This document shows, one piece after another, positions 6,907 to 14,250 of a DNA stretch of 31,389 nt; the stretch's first letter is position 1, and each line of letters starts with the position of its first letter. The DNA is from Bacillota bacterium (lineage in GTDB: Bacteria > Bacillota > Clostridia > Christensenellales > CAG-138), in the NCBI GenBank assembly GCA_023426265.1, contig JAFABA010000125.1:1-31389 (forward strand), written 5' to 3'. The notes beneath the pieces are model-generated. The model was not told the DNA's origin. It did not search any database and saw only the letters and a list, made by a program, of their open reading frames with translations. Position numbers and translations under genes: made by a program.

Positions 6907-7076
6907 TATGCTATTCGCATACTCTCAGTCCATTAGCGTCTTTACCGTCATCCTGAGCGAAGCGAAAGATCTTATCTATATTAGGATTTGTAGCGGGAGA
7001 CAGATTTTTCGCCTTTGGCTCAGAATGACAAACGCCAGGGTTATCGATACGTTCGAGTATGCTAATCGCATACTCT
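6907..7076. repeat. Palindromic repeat family A, copy 1
   Basis: The core 6947-7029 starts GTCATCCTGAGCGAAGCGAA and ends GGCTCAGAATGAC, an 83-bp imperfect inverted repeat also found, reversed, at 18830-18908. It is bracketed by two 19-bp direct copies (6907-6925 and 7058-7076, one mismatch) that are each palindromic (TATGC...GCATA). The second bracket abuts the promoter of the next gene. Confidence 0.8.
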
Positions 7077-7077
7077 T

Positions 7078-7105
7078 TTGTCATTGCGGAAAGCTACAGT
7101 ATAAT
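7078..7105 (+). promoter_or_regulatory. Promoter of the small basic protein-HD hydrolase operon
   Basis: TTGTCA (7078-7083), a 16-nt spacer and TATAAT (7100-7105) lie about 30 nt before the ATG of the first gene. Confidence 0.65.
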
Positions 7106-7135
7106 GACACTTTCATAATGAAAGGAGAAACAACC

Positions 7136-7279
7136 ATGGGCAACAAGAAGGCAAGCACCCGCAACAAAAAGAAGGAGGACGGCAAGTTCCGTTCCAAGCA
7201 CGTGAAGCATGATCCTCAGGCGGAAAGCGCAAGGGCAGTATTTGGCGTAAAGGACCAAGACACGGATGATCCACGCTGA
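7136..7279 (+). CDS. Small highly charged protein, CPC_1213-like
   Basis: A 47-residue hydrophilic protein, MGNKKASTRNKKKEDGKFR followed by KHVKHDPQAESARAVFG. The KKEDGKF...H(D/N)PQAESAR pattern matches the small CPC_1213-type family of Clostridia as I recall it; function unknown. AGGAG lies 9-10 nt before the ATG and a good promoter precedes it. Its last 14 nt overlap the HD hydrolase gene, so the two are translationally coupled. Basic residues dominate the N-terminus and acidic ones the C-terminus, which suits a nucleic-acid or ribosome-associated role (inference only). Confidence 0.75.
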   Translation: MGNKKASTRNKKKEDGKFRSKHVKHDPQAESARAVFGVKDQDTDDPR

Positions 7280-7883
7280 CCTTGTTGCACTGTATTGTGA
7301 AACCGGCAGGCGCTTACTGCACGACGACGCGCCGTCCGGATATTTAGAGGAGATTTCGAATACCCCGGAATTCAGGCAGCATCCGTTTTTGCTGCTGCAC
7401 CGGCTCAAAAGCACGGAACAATCCCCTATTCATCACCCGGAAGGCAACGTATGGAACCATACGCTGCTTGTGGTGGACGCGGCGGCAAAAGTCCGGGAGC
7501 AAAGCCGTGATCCCGCCGTATTCATGTGGGCGGCGCTGCTGCACGATATCGGCAAGCCCGGCACCACAAAAAACCGGAAAGGGAAAATCACAGCCTACGA
7601 TCATGACAAACTGGGTGAAAAGCTGGGCCGCGAATTTCTGGAGGTTTTCACGGAGGACCATACGTTCATCCGGCGGGTATGCGCGCTGATACGGTATCAC
7701 ATGCACATCCTGTTCGTGGTAAACAATCTGCCGTTTGCGGATATGAAAGGCATGCTTCGCAGCGCGGATATCAACGAGGTGGCGCTGCTCGGCTTCTGCG
7801 ACCGGCTGGGCAGAACCAACAGCGACCGGGAAAAGGAAGAGGCCACAATCGCCCGGTTCCTGGAAAAGTGCAAACAACGCTGA
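7266..7883 (+). CDS. HD-domain phosphohydrolase
   Basis: A 205-residue HD protein. Metal-ligand candidates appear in order: His65 in GNVWNHTLLVVD, His93-Asp94 in LLHDIGKPGT, His113 in YDHD and His145 in IRYHMH. The EGNVWNHT and HDIGKP motifs are closest to HD domains of CCA-adding-enzyme or 2',3'-cyclic phosphodiesterase type, so a nucleotide or RNA-end substrate is plausible. Its ATG lies inside the preceding small basic protein gene (14-nt overlap), and a terminator follows immediately, defining a two-gene operon. Confidence 0.88.
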   Translation: MIHADLVALYCETGRRLLHDDAPSGYLEEISNTPEFRQHPFLLLHRLKSTEQSPIHHPEGNVWNHTLLVVDAAAKVREQSRDPAVFMWAALLHDIGKPGTTKNRKGKITAYDHDKLGEKLGREFLEVFTEDHTFIRRVCALIRYHMHILFVVNNLPFADMKGMLRSADINEVALLGFCDRLGRTNSDREKEEATIARFLEKCKQR

Positions 7884-7919
7884 AAGCATCCGTTCTTGCG
7901 AAGGAACGGATGCTTTTAT
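7883..7919 (+). terminator. Terminator of the HD hydrolase operon
   Basis: AAAGCATCCGTTC pairs perfectly with GAACGGATGCTTT around an 8-nt loop, ending TTTTATTT. It starts on the stop codon of the HD gene. Confidence 0.9.
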
Positions 7920-8061
7920 TTCCTCACATGCTTGAAGCCCGAGCTGTAGCGGCCCCCCTTAAAAACCCCATAGGCTCCCTTCATATCCCGCAGAAACTTT
8001 ATCCAACGGTTTCCCTTTGCGGGCGTTTTCTGTTACTATACATAGTGCGGAGTATACCGCA

Positions 8062-8074
8062 ATACTGGCAGTAT
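8062..8074. promoter_or_regulatory. Small perfect palindrome before the HAD gene
   Basis: ATACTG-G-CAGTAT lies 12 nt before the ATG and just upstream of the GGAG. A second partial dyad, GCGG(AGTATA)CCGC, lies right before it. It may be an operator; no adjacent regulator is seen. Confidence 0.3.
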
Positions 8075-8085
8075 GGAGCGCTTAA

Positions 8086-8748
8086 ATGGGATTTTCCGGT
8101 ATCCTCTTTGATTTCAACGGCACAATGGTCATGGACGGTGAAGTAAATAAGAACGCATGGGCGGCATTGGCGCTGGAAGCCTGGAATCTCCGTTTGACGG
8201 AGAAAGCGCTCGACCGGGTTATTATAGGGAAGAATAACCTCGCAATCATCACGGAGTTTGCGGGAAGAACATTGCCGAAACAGGAGAGCACGGCGCTTTC
8301 CGAGCGGAAGGAAGAGATTTACCGTGAGCTTTCCCGCCAAGCGCAGTTACAGCTGATGGACGGTCTTACGGAACTGCTGGATGAGCTTGCAGGCCGATAC
8401 CCGCTCAACATTGCGACATCCTCCATCCGCTCCAATATCGAATTCTATTTCAGCCACTACGGGCTAGACCGTTGGTTCGATATGAAAGACGTGGCGTACG
8501 ACGATGGCGAGACCCTGGCAAAGCCGCACCCCGATATGTACTTGAAAGCCGCGGCATCGATTGACGCTTCACCTGAGCGTTGCCTGGTATTTGAGGATTC
8601 CGATACCGGTGTGGAAGCTGCGATCCGCGCGGGCGTCAAACATATTATCGCCATCCGCAAAACCGGAAGCCTTGCACAAAGACCGCTGCAAATGAAACAG
8701 GTGATTCCGGATTACCGGGAATTTGACCGCGGTATACTCGACAGATAG
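8086..8748 (+). CDS. HAD-superfamily hydrolase with DFNGT motif
   Basis: A 220-residue HAD protein of the beta-phosphoglucomutase/phosphatase type with an alpha-helical cap after motif I. Motif I is ILFDFNGTMV: Asp9 is the nucleophile, but the second acid of the usual DxD is Asn11. Motif II is ATSS, motif III the Lys in LAKPHPDMY, and motif IV VFEDSDTGVEAA. The second Asp normally acts as general acid/base for phosphate hydrolysis; its loss points to altered chemistry, slow turnover or a non-phosphatase role. ATG 8086 has GGAG 8 nt upstream. It is probably monocistronic. Confidence 0.88.
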   Translation: MGFSGILFDFNGTMVMDGEVNKNAWAALALEAWNLRLTEKALDRVIIGKNNLAIITEFAGRTLPKQESTALSERKEEIYRELSRQAQLQLMDGLTELLDELAGRYPLNIATSSIRSNIEFYFSHYGLDRWFDMKDVAYDDGETLAKPHPDMYLKAAASIDASPERCLVFEDSDTGVEAAIRAGVKHIIAIRKTGSLAQRPLQMKQVIPDYREFDRGILDR

Positions 8749-8851
8749 CAGACTGGTACTCCATAAAGCAGGATAAGGCCCCGTAGGTTTGTTCCCAAAG
8801 TTCCGGCCGAATGTGCCATGAAAATATTACAACGTAAAGGGCAACTGTAAC

Positions 8852-10018
8852 ATGGAAACGATGCGGTTTACAAAAAAACAGGCGTGCCGGTTCCTGCTGC
8901 GAAAACACGGATTATTGGGCGGGCACCAATTTATTGGCAAAAAGGGTGTGCTGGATTTTGTCCGTCAGGCGGGATGTATCCAATTCGATCCTGTGGACAT
9001 TTGCGGAAAGAATTCCGAATTGGTACTGCAATCCCGCGTAAAGCATTTCACCAAACAGGCGCTGTATGAGCTTTTGTATGAAGACCGTGCGCTCATCGAC
9101 TATTTTGACAAAAATCTTGCCATTTTCCCCATTGAGGACTGGCCGTATTTTGCACGTTACCGGGAGTGGCACCGTCTGTGGGAACGCAGCCATTCTGAGA
9201 TTATGGCGGTACGGGATACCGTAAAGCAAACCATTGCCAACCGCGGCCCAGTCTGCTCCGCCGACATTGATCTGCCGGATAAGGTGAGCTGGTACTGGAG
9301 CGATACAAAACTGTCGCGCGCCGCTCTGGAGCATTTGTATTTTGCTGGGGAACTCGCCATCCACCACAAAAGCGGAGCCATCAAATATTACGATCTTATC
9401 GAAAACTGCGTCCCGCAAGAAATTCTCCTGCGCCCCGATCCGTACCCTGACGAGCATGCGCACCGGAAATGGCGCGTCCTGCGCAGAATAGGCGCCGTTG
9501 GCCTCTTATGGAACCGGGCGTCCGACGCGTGGCTGAATATCGAAGGGCTAAATTCCTCCGAACGGACGGCCGTATTTTTCGAGCTTTTAAACGAGGGGGA
9601 AATTGTGCAGCTTGCGGTGGAAGGCATCCGGGATGCGCTCTACATACTCTCCGGGGACATAGGCCTCGCGCAGCAATGCCTGCAGGATGAAACGTACAAA
9701 AAACGATGTGAATTCATTGCCCCGCTGGACAACCTGATGTGGGACCGAAAGCTCATTCAGGCGCTTTTTGGCTTTGACTACAAGTGGGAAATTTACACGC
9801 CGGTAAGTAAGCGCAGGTATGGGCATTACGTACTGCCGATCCTCTACGGCGAAAATTTTATCGGAAGAGTAGAAGCGGCGGCTGACCGGAAAAGTGGAAC
9901 GTTACTTATAAAAAACATCTGGTACGAACCGCATGTGAAGCTGTCGAACGGAATAAACCGCGCCATTGGCGATGCGATCAGCCGTTTTGCGGCATTCAAC
10001 CTCTGTAAATTGCAATAG
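8852..10018 (+). CDS. YcaQ/AlkZ-family winged-helix DNA glycosylase
   Basis: A 388-residue protein of the HTH_42 family. It carries the catalytic QxD motif as IQFDPVDI (Gln44, Asp46), followed by a family-typical R-rich helix. Further conserved stretches include the WYWSD motif, the arginine-rich WRVLRRIGAVGLLW, and LIAPLDNLMWDRK-like APLDNLMWDRK near residue 290. Tandem winged helices and a C-terminal beta-barrel match the known fold. YcaQ-type enzymes excise N7-alkylguanine and unhook interstrand crosslinks; AlkZ acts on azinomycin crosslinks. This length matches the YcaQ branch. AAAGGG lies about 10 nt before the ATG; ATG 8861 is an alternative start. No biosynthetic cluster is nearby, so general repair is the likely role. 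Confidence 0.88.
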   Translation: METMRFTKKQACRFLLRKHGLLGGHQFIGKKGVLDFVRQAGCIQFDPVDICGKNSELVLQSRVKHFTKQALYELLYEDRALIDYFDKNLAIFPIEDWPYFARYREWHRLWERSHSEIMAVRDTVKQTIANRGPVCSADIDLPDKVSWYWSDTKLSRAALEHLYFAGELAIHHKSGAIKYYDLIENCVPQEILLRPDPYPDEHAHRKWRVLRRIGAVGLLWNRASDAWLNIEGLNSSERTAVFFELLNEGEIVQLAVEGIRDALYILSGDIGLAQQCLQDETYKKRCEFIAPLDNLMWDRKLIQALFGFDYKWEIYTPVSKRRYGHYVLPILYGENFIGRVEAAADRKSGTLLIKNIWYEPHVKLSNGINRAIGDAISRFAAFNLCKLQ

Positions 10019-10360
10019 AGCTAGGAGGCTGATCAGCTGCCTTCAGGCTATCGACAAAGGAGGTAACGTTGAGGGCTCTGCTTAGTTTGCAATGGTCGCG
10101 CAATTCCTCACGTGCTTGCACTCCCTTGCGCACTGAGCCTCTTCTTCGCTTGCCCCGCCGCCGGCGGCGCTCAGCTCCGGCTCCCAAACACCCGCTTAGG
10201 GTCGTAACGGCCCTAAGAACCCACCATCAGAAACGCCCTATTTAGAAAGTTTCCAGCAAAAGGGATTCTCAAGTGACGTGTCCCTTGGGTAGAGGGTTCG
10301 GGGACAAGTTCCTGAAAAAAGATTTATCGATAGCTGTTCGGCTGAAAAGCCGCCCTTTTT
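10019..10360. other. 342-nt non-coding region with stacked hairpins
   Basis: No convincing ORF. GGCTC (10074-10078) pairs with GAGCC (10135-10139), enclosing GCGCAA (10098-10103) with TTGCGC (10126-10131). A copy of the TTAGGG palindrome lies at 10191-10223, and a T-tailed terminator ends the gap. The order, two structures and a terminator, would suit a small RNA or long 3' UTR of the glycosylase gene, but no promoter is clear. Confidence 0.45.
10191..10223. repeat. Palindromic repeat family B, copy 1
   Basis: CCCGCTTAGGG...CCCTAAGAACCCA, with arms TTAGGGTCGT and ACGGCCCTAA around a single base. It is identical in 30 of 33 positions to 15438-15470. One arm difference converts a pair to G-T, so the stem is kept. 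Confidence 0.8.
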
Positions 10361-10363
10361 TTA
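10339..10363 (+). terminator. Rho-independent terminator
   Basis: CGGCT-GAAA-AGCCG followed by CCC and seven T residues. It overlaps the stop codon of the leftward lipoprotein gene and serves transcripts coming from the glycosylase side. Confidence 0.75.
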
Positions 10364-11428
10364 TTCGCTTTGCAGCGTGCTTGCAAGCGGCACCACGTTT
10401 GCCGTAATGGACCAATTGGTTCCGTCATACCGCCAGACGGTATTGAGCAAGGCCAGCACATCCAGCTTATGCAGGCCGCGAATCTCCTGTGTGCCATAGA
10501 GCGTAAGGGCTCCGTTGTCCACGCCGTATGTCAGGCTGGAAAAGCCGATATGCTCCTCAAACACGCGCGCGTCCGGCGTGAGGTTGCCGTTCTCGTCGAT
10601 CCAGCCCGAGGCGCGGTAGGTTGCAAGATCCGTAGGGATGAGTACGAAGCGCTTCCCGGTTTCCAGCGTCAAAATGGCCTTGGGACCGTTCTGCATCGTC
10701 AGCGCGTAACTCATGCCGTTATCCCTGTATCTTTTAAAGATATCCTTCCAGCCGCTTTTTGCGTATTGCAGCGCCGAAAACCCCACATGGTCCACCGTGC
10801 CGCCGTACTTCCCACCCGCCACCGCGTATACGGTCGTCCTGCTGCCGTTCTTGATGGGCAACACGGTGAGTTTTATGCTGTCGCTCATTAGCCCGATATC
10901 AAATGGAAGAGCGATGTCCTGATGTTTTTTTGTAGCGCTGTTCACGGCGGAGACAGTCAGCTTGAACGCGTATCCGTCGCTCACCGGTTCTTCCCGGTAC
11001 AGGACGATGGCGTCCTTCACCCCGTCGCCGTCCAGATCCACATACTGTATGTCCACCAACCGTGCTTCGTGGATTTTCAGTATGGAAAGCACGCCTTTTT
11101 CATCGATCTGTACAGGCCGCGGCGTGGCCGTGGGAGAAGGCTTTGGCGTGGGCTTTGCCGTGGGCGAGGCTTTCAGCGTCGCCGTTGGCGCGGGCGTCGG
11201 GGAGGGCGTGAGCGTAGGCGCCCATACCGCCGTTGCGGAAGGCGTTGCGGTAACGATTGGACTAAAGGACGGCGTTGCGGGCGCCGTCGGGCTCGCTGCA
11301 GGCGAGGGTGAAGGGGTCAGGCCCGGCGCGGGCTTTGGCGTGCATGAAGCAAGCAGGATGCCACCCAGACAGGCGGCGGCCAAGTGAAGGAACATGCGTT
11401 TACGTTTTTTCCCCGGAAAGTTCCGCAT
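10361..11428 (-). CDS. Lipoprotein with Pro/Thr-rich linker
   Basis: About 355 residues. Residues 1-28 are a basic and hydrophobic signal peptide ending in lipobox LLASC with Cys29. Residues about 30-107 are a low-complexity Pro/Thr/Ser/Ala stalk suited to spanning the cell wall. The folded part starts near 110 and includes DLDGDGVKDAIVLY, an EF-hand/FG-GAP-like calcium loop of the sort found in VCBS-type beta repeats. Function is unknown; a surface-exposed binding or sensing protein is likely. ATG 11428 has GGAGA 6 nt upstream; an upstream in-frame ATG at 11461 lacks one. The linker makes a GC-rich, repetitive stretch at 11100-11340. Confidence 0.82.
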   Translation of the reverse strand: MRNFPGKKRKRMFLHLAAACLGGILLASCTPKPAPGLTPSPSPAASPTAPATPSFSPIVTATPSATAVWAPTLTPSPTPAPTATLKASPTAKPTPKPSPTATPRPVQIDEKGVLSILKIHEARLVDIQYVDLDGDGVKDAIVLYREEPVSDGYAFKLTVSAVNSATKKHQDIALPFDIGLMSDSIKLTVLPIKNGSRTTVYAVAGGKYGGTVDHVGFSALQYAKSGWKDIFKRYRDNGMSYALTMQNGPKAILTLETGKRFVLIPTDLATYRASGWIDENGNLTPDARVFEEHIGFSSLTYGVDNGALTLYGTQEIRGLHKLDVLALLNTVWRYDGTNWSITANVVPLASTLQSE

Positions 11429-11465
11429 AGCAGCTCTCCATATTCCCTGGTATTCTGCCATTATT

Positions 11466-11484
11466 ATGCCGTGTAAACGGCACG
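11466..11484. promoter_or_regulatory. Inverted repeat between divergent genes
   Basis: TGCCGT-GTAA-ACGGCA lies in the 193-nt gap between the leftward lipoprotein and the rightward VOC gene. It is a possible operator; no dedicated regulator is adjacent. Confidence 0.3.
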
Positions 11485-11554
11485 GTTATTTGCTGTTTTT
11501 CATTTGTTCCATGGGATTGATTTTCATGCGGCGCGTTATTTACAATACCGCGCG

Positions 11555-11582
11555 TGCATTTTCCTTCCTATTCCATTATAAT
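11555..11582 (+). promoter_or_regulatory. Promoter of the VOC-GNAT-membrane protein operon
   Basis: A perfect -10 TATAAT at 11577-11582, 40 nt before the first ATG, with a poor -35 (TGCATT, 16-nt spacer). Confidence 0.45.
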
Positions 11583-11621
11583 GCTGTCAGGCTGTTATAA
11601 AAACAAGAAGGAGCCGGATAT

Positions 11622-12044
11622 ATGGTACAATCCATCGTGCATATTGCCCTGGTGGTGCGGGATTACGACGAAGCCATCGATTTCTACACAAAGAAGCTCC
11701 ATTTTACGCTGGTGGAGGATACCTATCAGCCGGAGCAGGACAAACGGTGGGTGGTCGTCTCCCCGCCGGGATCGGTCGGGGCAACGATATTGCTGGCCAG
11801 AGCCTCCAAACCCGAGCAGGAGCCTTTTATCGGCAATCAGGCGGGCGGAAGGGTCTTTCTTTTCTTAAATTCCGATGATTTCTGGCGGGATTATGAGGAC
11901 ATGGTGGCAAAAGGCATCCATTTCGTGCGCCCGCCCAAAGAGCAGGAGTACGGCATGGTCGCCGTATTTGAGGATCTTTACGGGAACCTGTGGGACCTGC
12001 TGCAGCTTAACGAGAATCACCCGCTGATGCGGCGCATGCAATGA
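11622..12044 (+). CDS. VOC-family (glyoxalase/bleomycin-resistance fold) protein
   Basis: A 140-residue vicinal-oxygen-chelate protein with two beta-alpha-beta-beta-beta modules: VHIALVVRDYDEAIDFYTKKLHF opens the first, and VAVFEDLYGNLWDLLQLN closes the second. His8 and the Glu in FEDLYGN-type positions are likely metal ligands. Such proteins range from glyoxalase I to dioxygenases and antibiotic-binding proteins; the substrate is not predictable. AAGGAG lies 8 nt before the ATG. It is the first gene of a three-gene rightward operon (gaps of 21 and 39 nt). Confidence 0.88.
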   Translation: MVQSIVHIALVVRDYDEAIDFYTKKLHFTLVEDTYQPEQDKRWVVVSPPGSVGATILLARASKPEQEPFIGNQAGGRVFLFLNSDDFWRDYEDMVAKGIHFVRPPKEQEYGMVAVFEDLYGNLWDLLQLNENHPLMRRMQ

Positions 12045-12065
12045 AAGCGGCAACAAGGAGCGCGC

Positions 12066-12533
12066 ATGATCGAATACCGCAAAGCGGACAAACAGGATAT
12101 CGAGGCGCTGGTCAATCTCCGCGTCGCCTTTTTGGGTGAAGTGAACGGCGCAGAATTCGAACGCATGAAGGACCGCCTTTTCGAGGAAAACAGGCGTTAT
12201 TTCCAGCAGGCGATCGCGGAGGATACGTTCGTTGTGTGGATGGCGCTAAATGGCGGGGAAATCGTAGCGACCACAGGGCTGACGCTGTATGAGGCGCCGC
12301 CGACCTTCAGCTGTGTCAACGGAAAAATCGGCTATATCAGCAACGTCTATACACTGCCCCGGTACCGCGCACAGGGTATCGCCTCCAAACTGATGGAAAG
12401 ACTCATGGCGGAAGCGAAAGATCGGGGCTGCACAAAGGTTGTCCTGAACGCCACGGATCTGGGCAGGCCGGTCTACGGGAAAATCGGGTTTATGGACGCC
12501 GAGAACGAAATGGTTTATTTGATGGAAGGATGA
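12066..12533 (+). CDS. GNAT-family N-acetyltransferase
   Basis: A 155-residue GNAT. Motif A, YISNVYTLPRYRAQGIASKLMERLMAEA, includes the acetyl-CoA pyrophosphate loop R-A-Q-G-I-A; the C-terminal strand is VYGKIGFMDAENEMVYLM. The N-terminus IEYRKADKQDIEALVNLR is also typical. AGGAG lies 6 nt before the ATG. Position in an operon after a VOC-family protein, a pair often found in Firmicute resistance or detoxification units, hints at small-molecule modification, but no substrate is implied by the sequence. Confidence 0.88.
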   Translation: MIEYRKADKQDIEALVNLRVAFLGEVNGAEFERMKDRLFEENRRYFQQAIAEDTFVVWMALNGGEIVATTGLTLYEAPPTFSCVNGKIGYISNVYTLPRYRAQGIASKLMERLMAEAKDRGCTKVVLNATDLGRPVYGKIGFMDAENEMVYLMEG

Positions 12534-12572
12534 GCGCCGCTTGGATAGAGCGGCTGATAGAAAGGGGTACGT

Positions 12573-13193
12573 ATGAACAATACCGCCATGGGCAAGATCG
12601 GGACCATTCTAACAGGGATTTCCGTATTCGCGTTTGCCCTTTCCATGCTTTTGGGCTCCATATTCGCAAGCTGCTTATCGAGCATATTCATTGCGATCGG
12701 CTTTATCTTCTTTATGGTTTCGATCGCGGCGGTGAACAAGGACCCGGAAAAGAAGGCGATAGGGCTTACCGGCCTTGCGTTTTCCGCGATATACGCCGTT
12801 ATCATTTTCCTGGTGTATTACGCCGAATGCACCACGGTGCGCATGAACGGCACGTTAAGCGAAGAGGCGCTTTCCATTATCAGCTATGGCCATGCCGGCA
12901 GCCTGTTTTTCAACTATGACCAACTCGGATACGGGTTTATGGGGCTTTCCACTTTTTTAATCGCCTTTACAATCATCCCCCAAACAAAAGGGGACAGGGC
13001 GTTGCGGATGCTAATGTGGATTCACGGCATATTCTTTCCGTTCTGCCTGATATTCCCCCTATTCCCGCTGTTCACGGAAAACAATGCGGGCAGCGATTTG
13101 ATGGGAGTGCTCATACTGGAATTCTGGTGCCTGTACTTCCTGCCCATTTGCATTCTGGGATACCGGTATTTCGCAAAGGAGAAAAGATCATAA
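12573..13193 (+). CDS. Six-helix membrane protein of unknown function
   Basis: A 206-residue protein with about six hydrophobic segments (near residues 9-30, 34-52, 63-83, 108-130, 150-168 and 178-198). The pattern, including a family-like FGYGFMGLSTFL stretch (YGFMGLSTFLIAF near 117-130), resembles uncharacterised small membrane proteins of Clostridia. No transport or enzyme signature is visible. AAAGGGG lies 6 nt before the ATG. It ends the VOC-GNAT operon and is followed by a bidirectional terminator. Confidence 0.7.
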   Translation: MNNTAMGKIGTILTGISVFAFALSMLLGSIFASCLSSIFIAIGFIFFMVSIAAVNKDPEKKAIGLTGLAFSAIYAVIIFLVYYAECTTVRMNGTLSEEALSIISYGHAGSLFFNYDQLGYGFMGLSTFLIAFTIIPQTKGDRALRMLMWIHGIFFPFCLIFPLFPLFTENNAGSDLMGVLILEFWCLYFLPICILGYRYFAKEKRS

Positions 13194-13206
13194 ATAGCAT
13201 TTGAAC

Positions 13207-13235
13207 AAAAAGGCCCGCCATAAGACGGGCTTTTG
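13207..13235. terminator. Bidirectional terminator between convergent genes
   Basis: AAAAGGCCCG and CGGGCTTTT form the stem, with T-runs in both directions. It separates the rightward membrane protein from the leftward ZIP transporter. Confidence 0.75.
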
Positions 13236-13254
13236 CACATTCATTTTGCCGGGT

Positions 13255-14049
13255 TTATCCCAACGCGACGTCCAATACCATCATGATCAAAAATCCCACC
13301 ATGACGCCCATGGTGCCCACGTTGGAATGCTCCCCAAGGTGCGCCTCTGGAATAAGTTCCTCCACCACCACATACATCATGGCGCCCGCCGCAAACGAAA
13401 GCATCCAGGGCATGTAGGCGGCAATGACCCCGGAAAGCAGCACCGTAACCAGGCCGAATATCGGCTCCACAATGCCGGACATGCTGCCCAGGAAAAATGC
13501 TTTTCCAACGCGCATGCCTTCCTGCCGGAGCGGCAGCGAAATCGCGGCGCCTTCCGGAAAATTCTGAATACCGATGCCTATCGCCAGCGCCGTCGCTGCG
13601 GCATACATTGCCGGATCCCCGCCGTGCTGCGCGGCAAGTGCGAAAGAAAGGCCGACCGCCATACCCTCCGGGATGTTGTGCAGCGTCACCGCAAGCACAA
13701 GCAGGGAGGTCCGCCTCATGGAGGAGGAGAGACCCTCCTTGGTATTCGCTCCCGGATGCAGGTGGGGAATCAAGCGATCAAGTATATACAAGAACGCGAT
13801 GCCCAGTATAAAGCCGCCGGCCGCGGGAATCCAGCCGACCTGCCCGGCCGCTTCTGCTTCCTCAATGGCGGGAATCAAAAGGCTCCATACCGAAGCCGCG
13901 ATCATGACGCCCGCCGCGAAGCCCAGAAACACCTTCTGGACATTCGCGTGCATGGCCTTACGGAAAAAGAATACCATGGCCGCGCCCAATGTCGTCATCA
14001 AAAACGTGAATCCCGTGCCGCCCAAGGCCCATGTAATTCCAGTTTGCAT
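13255..14049 (-). CDS. ZIP-family divalent metal transporter
   Basis: A 264-residue, eight-helix protein of the ZIP/GufA type. The metal site helices carry HNIPEG (residues 124-129) and QNFPEG (162-167), the usual paired signatures, and a His-containing loop (IPHLHPG, 95-100) lies between helices 3 and 4. Family members import Zn2+, Fe2+ or Mn2+. GGGGG lies about 7 nt before the ATG. It is monocistronic between two terminators or divergent genes. The first residue of the second motif is Gln rather than His or Glu, which may affect the second metal of the binuclear site. Confidence 0.93.
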   Translation of the reverse strand: MQTGITWALGGTGFTFLMTTLGAAMVFFFRKAMHANVQKVFLGFAAGVMIAASVWSLLIPAIEEAEAAGQVGWIPAAGGFILGIAFLYILDRLIPHLHPGANTKEGLSSSMRRTSLLVLAVTLHNIPEGMAVGLSFALAAQHGGDPAMYAAATALAIGIGIQNFPEGAAISLPLRQEGMRVGKAFFLGSMSGIVEPIFGLVTVLLSGVIAAYMPWMLSFAAGAMMYVVVEELIPEAHLGEHSNVGTMGVMVGFLIMMVLDVALG

Positions 14050-14250
14050 AAATTTACCCCCAAACGCAGGCTGTGCCCGCTACATTACAGTTAGCATACC
14101 GCATATTAGCTTGTATTTCCAGATGCCAGGCGCTGTCGAATGACCGCCCTTCTATTTGTAAGCCGCAATCAGCGATTATTAACAGCGTATGCGCATAAAA
14201 TGTGTGGAAGTCATATTGCCGCGGGATGGGGCCGAACCGGTGGAGGAAAC

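Noticed and set aside
6907..7076. CRISPR-like repeat because of the two 19-bp direct copies
   Set aside because: There are only two copies with a palindromic repeat element between them and no cas genes.
10962..11387. Rightward glycine/valine-rich ORFs
   Set aside because: These are shadows of the lipoprotein's repetitive Pro/Thr linker.
13201..14094. Long rightward ORF of about 297 residues
   Set aside because: It is antisense to a convincing ZIP transporter and has a His/Arg-rich shadow-type composition.
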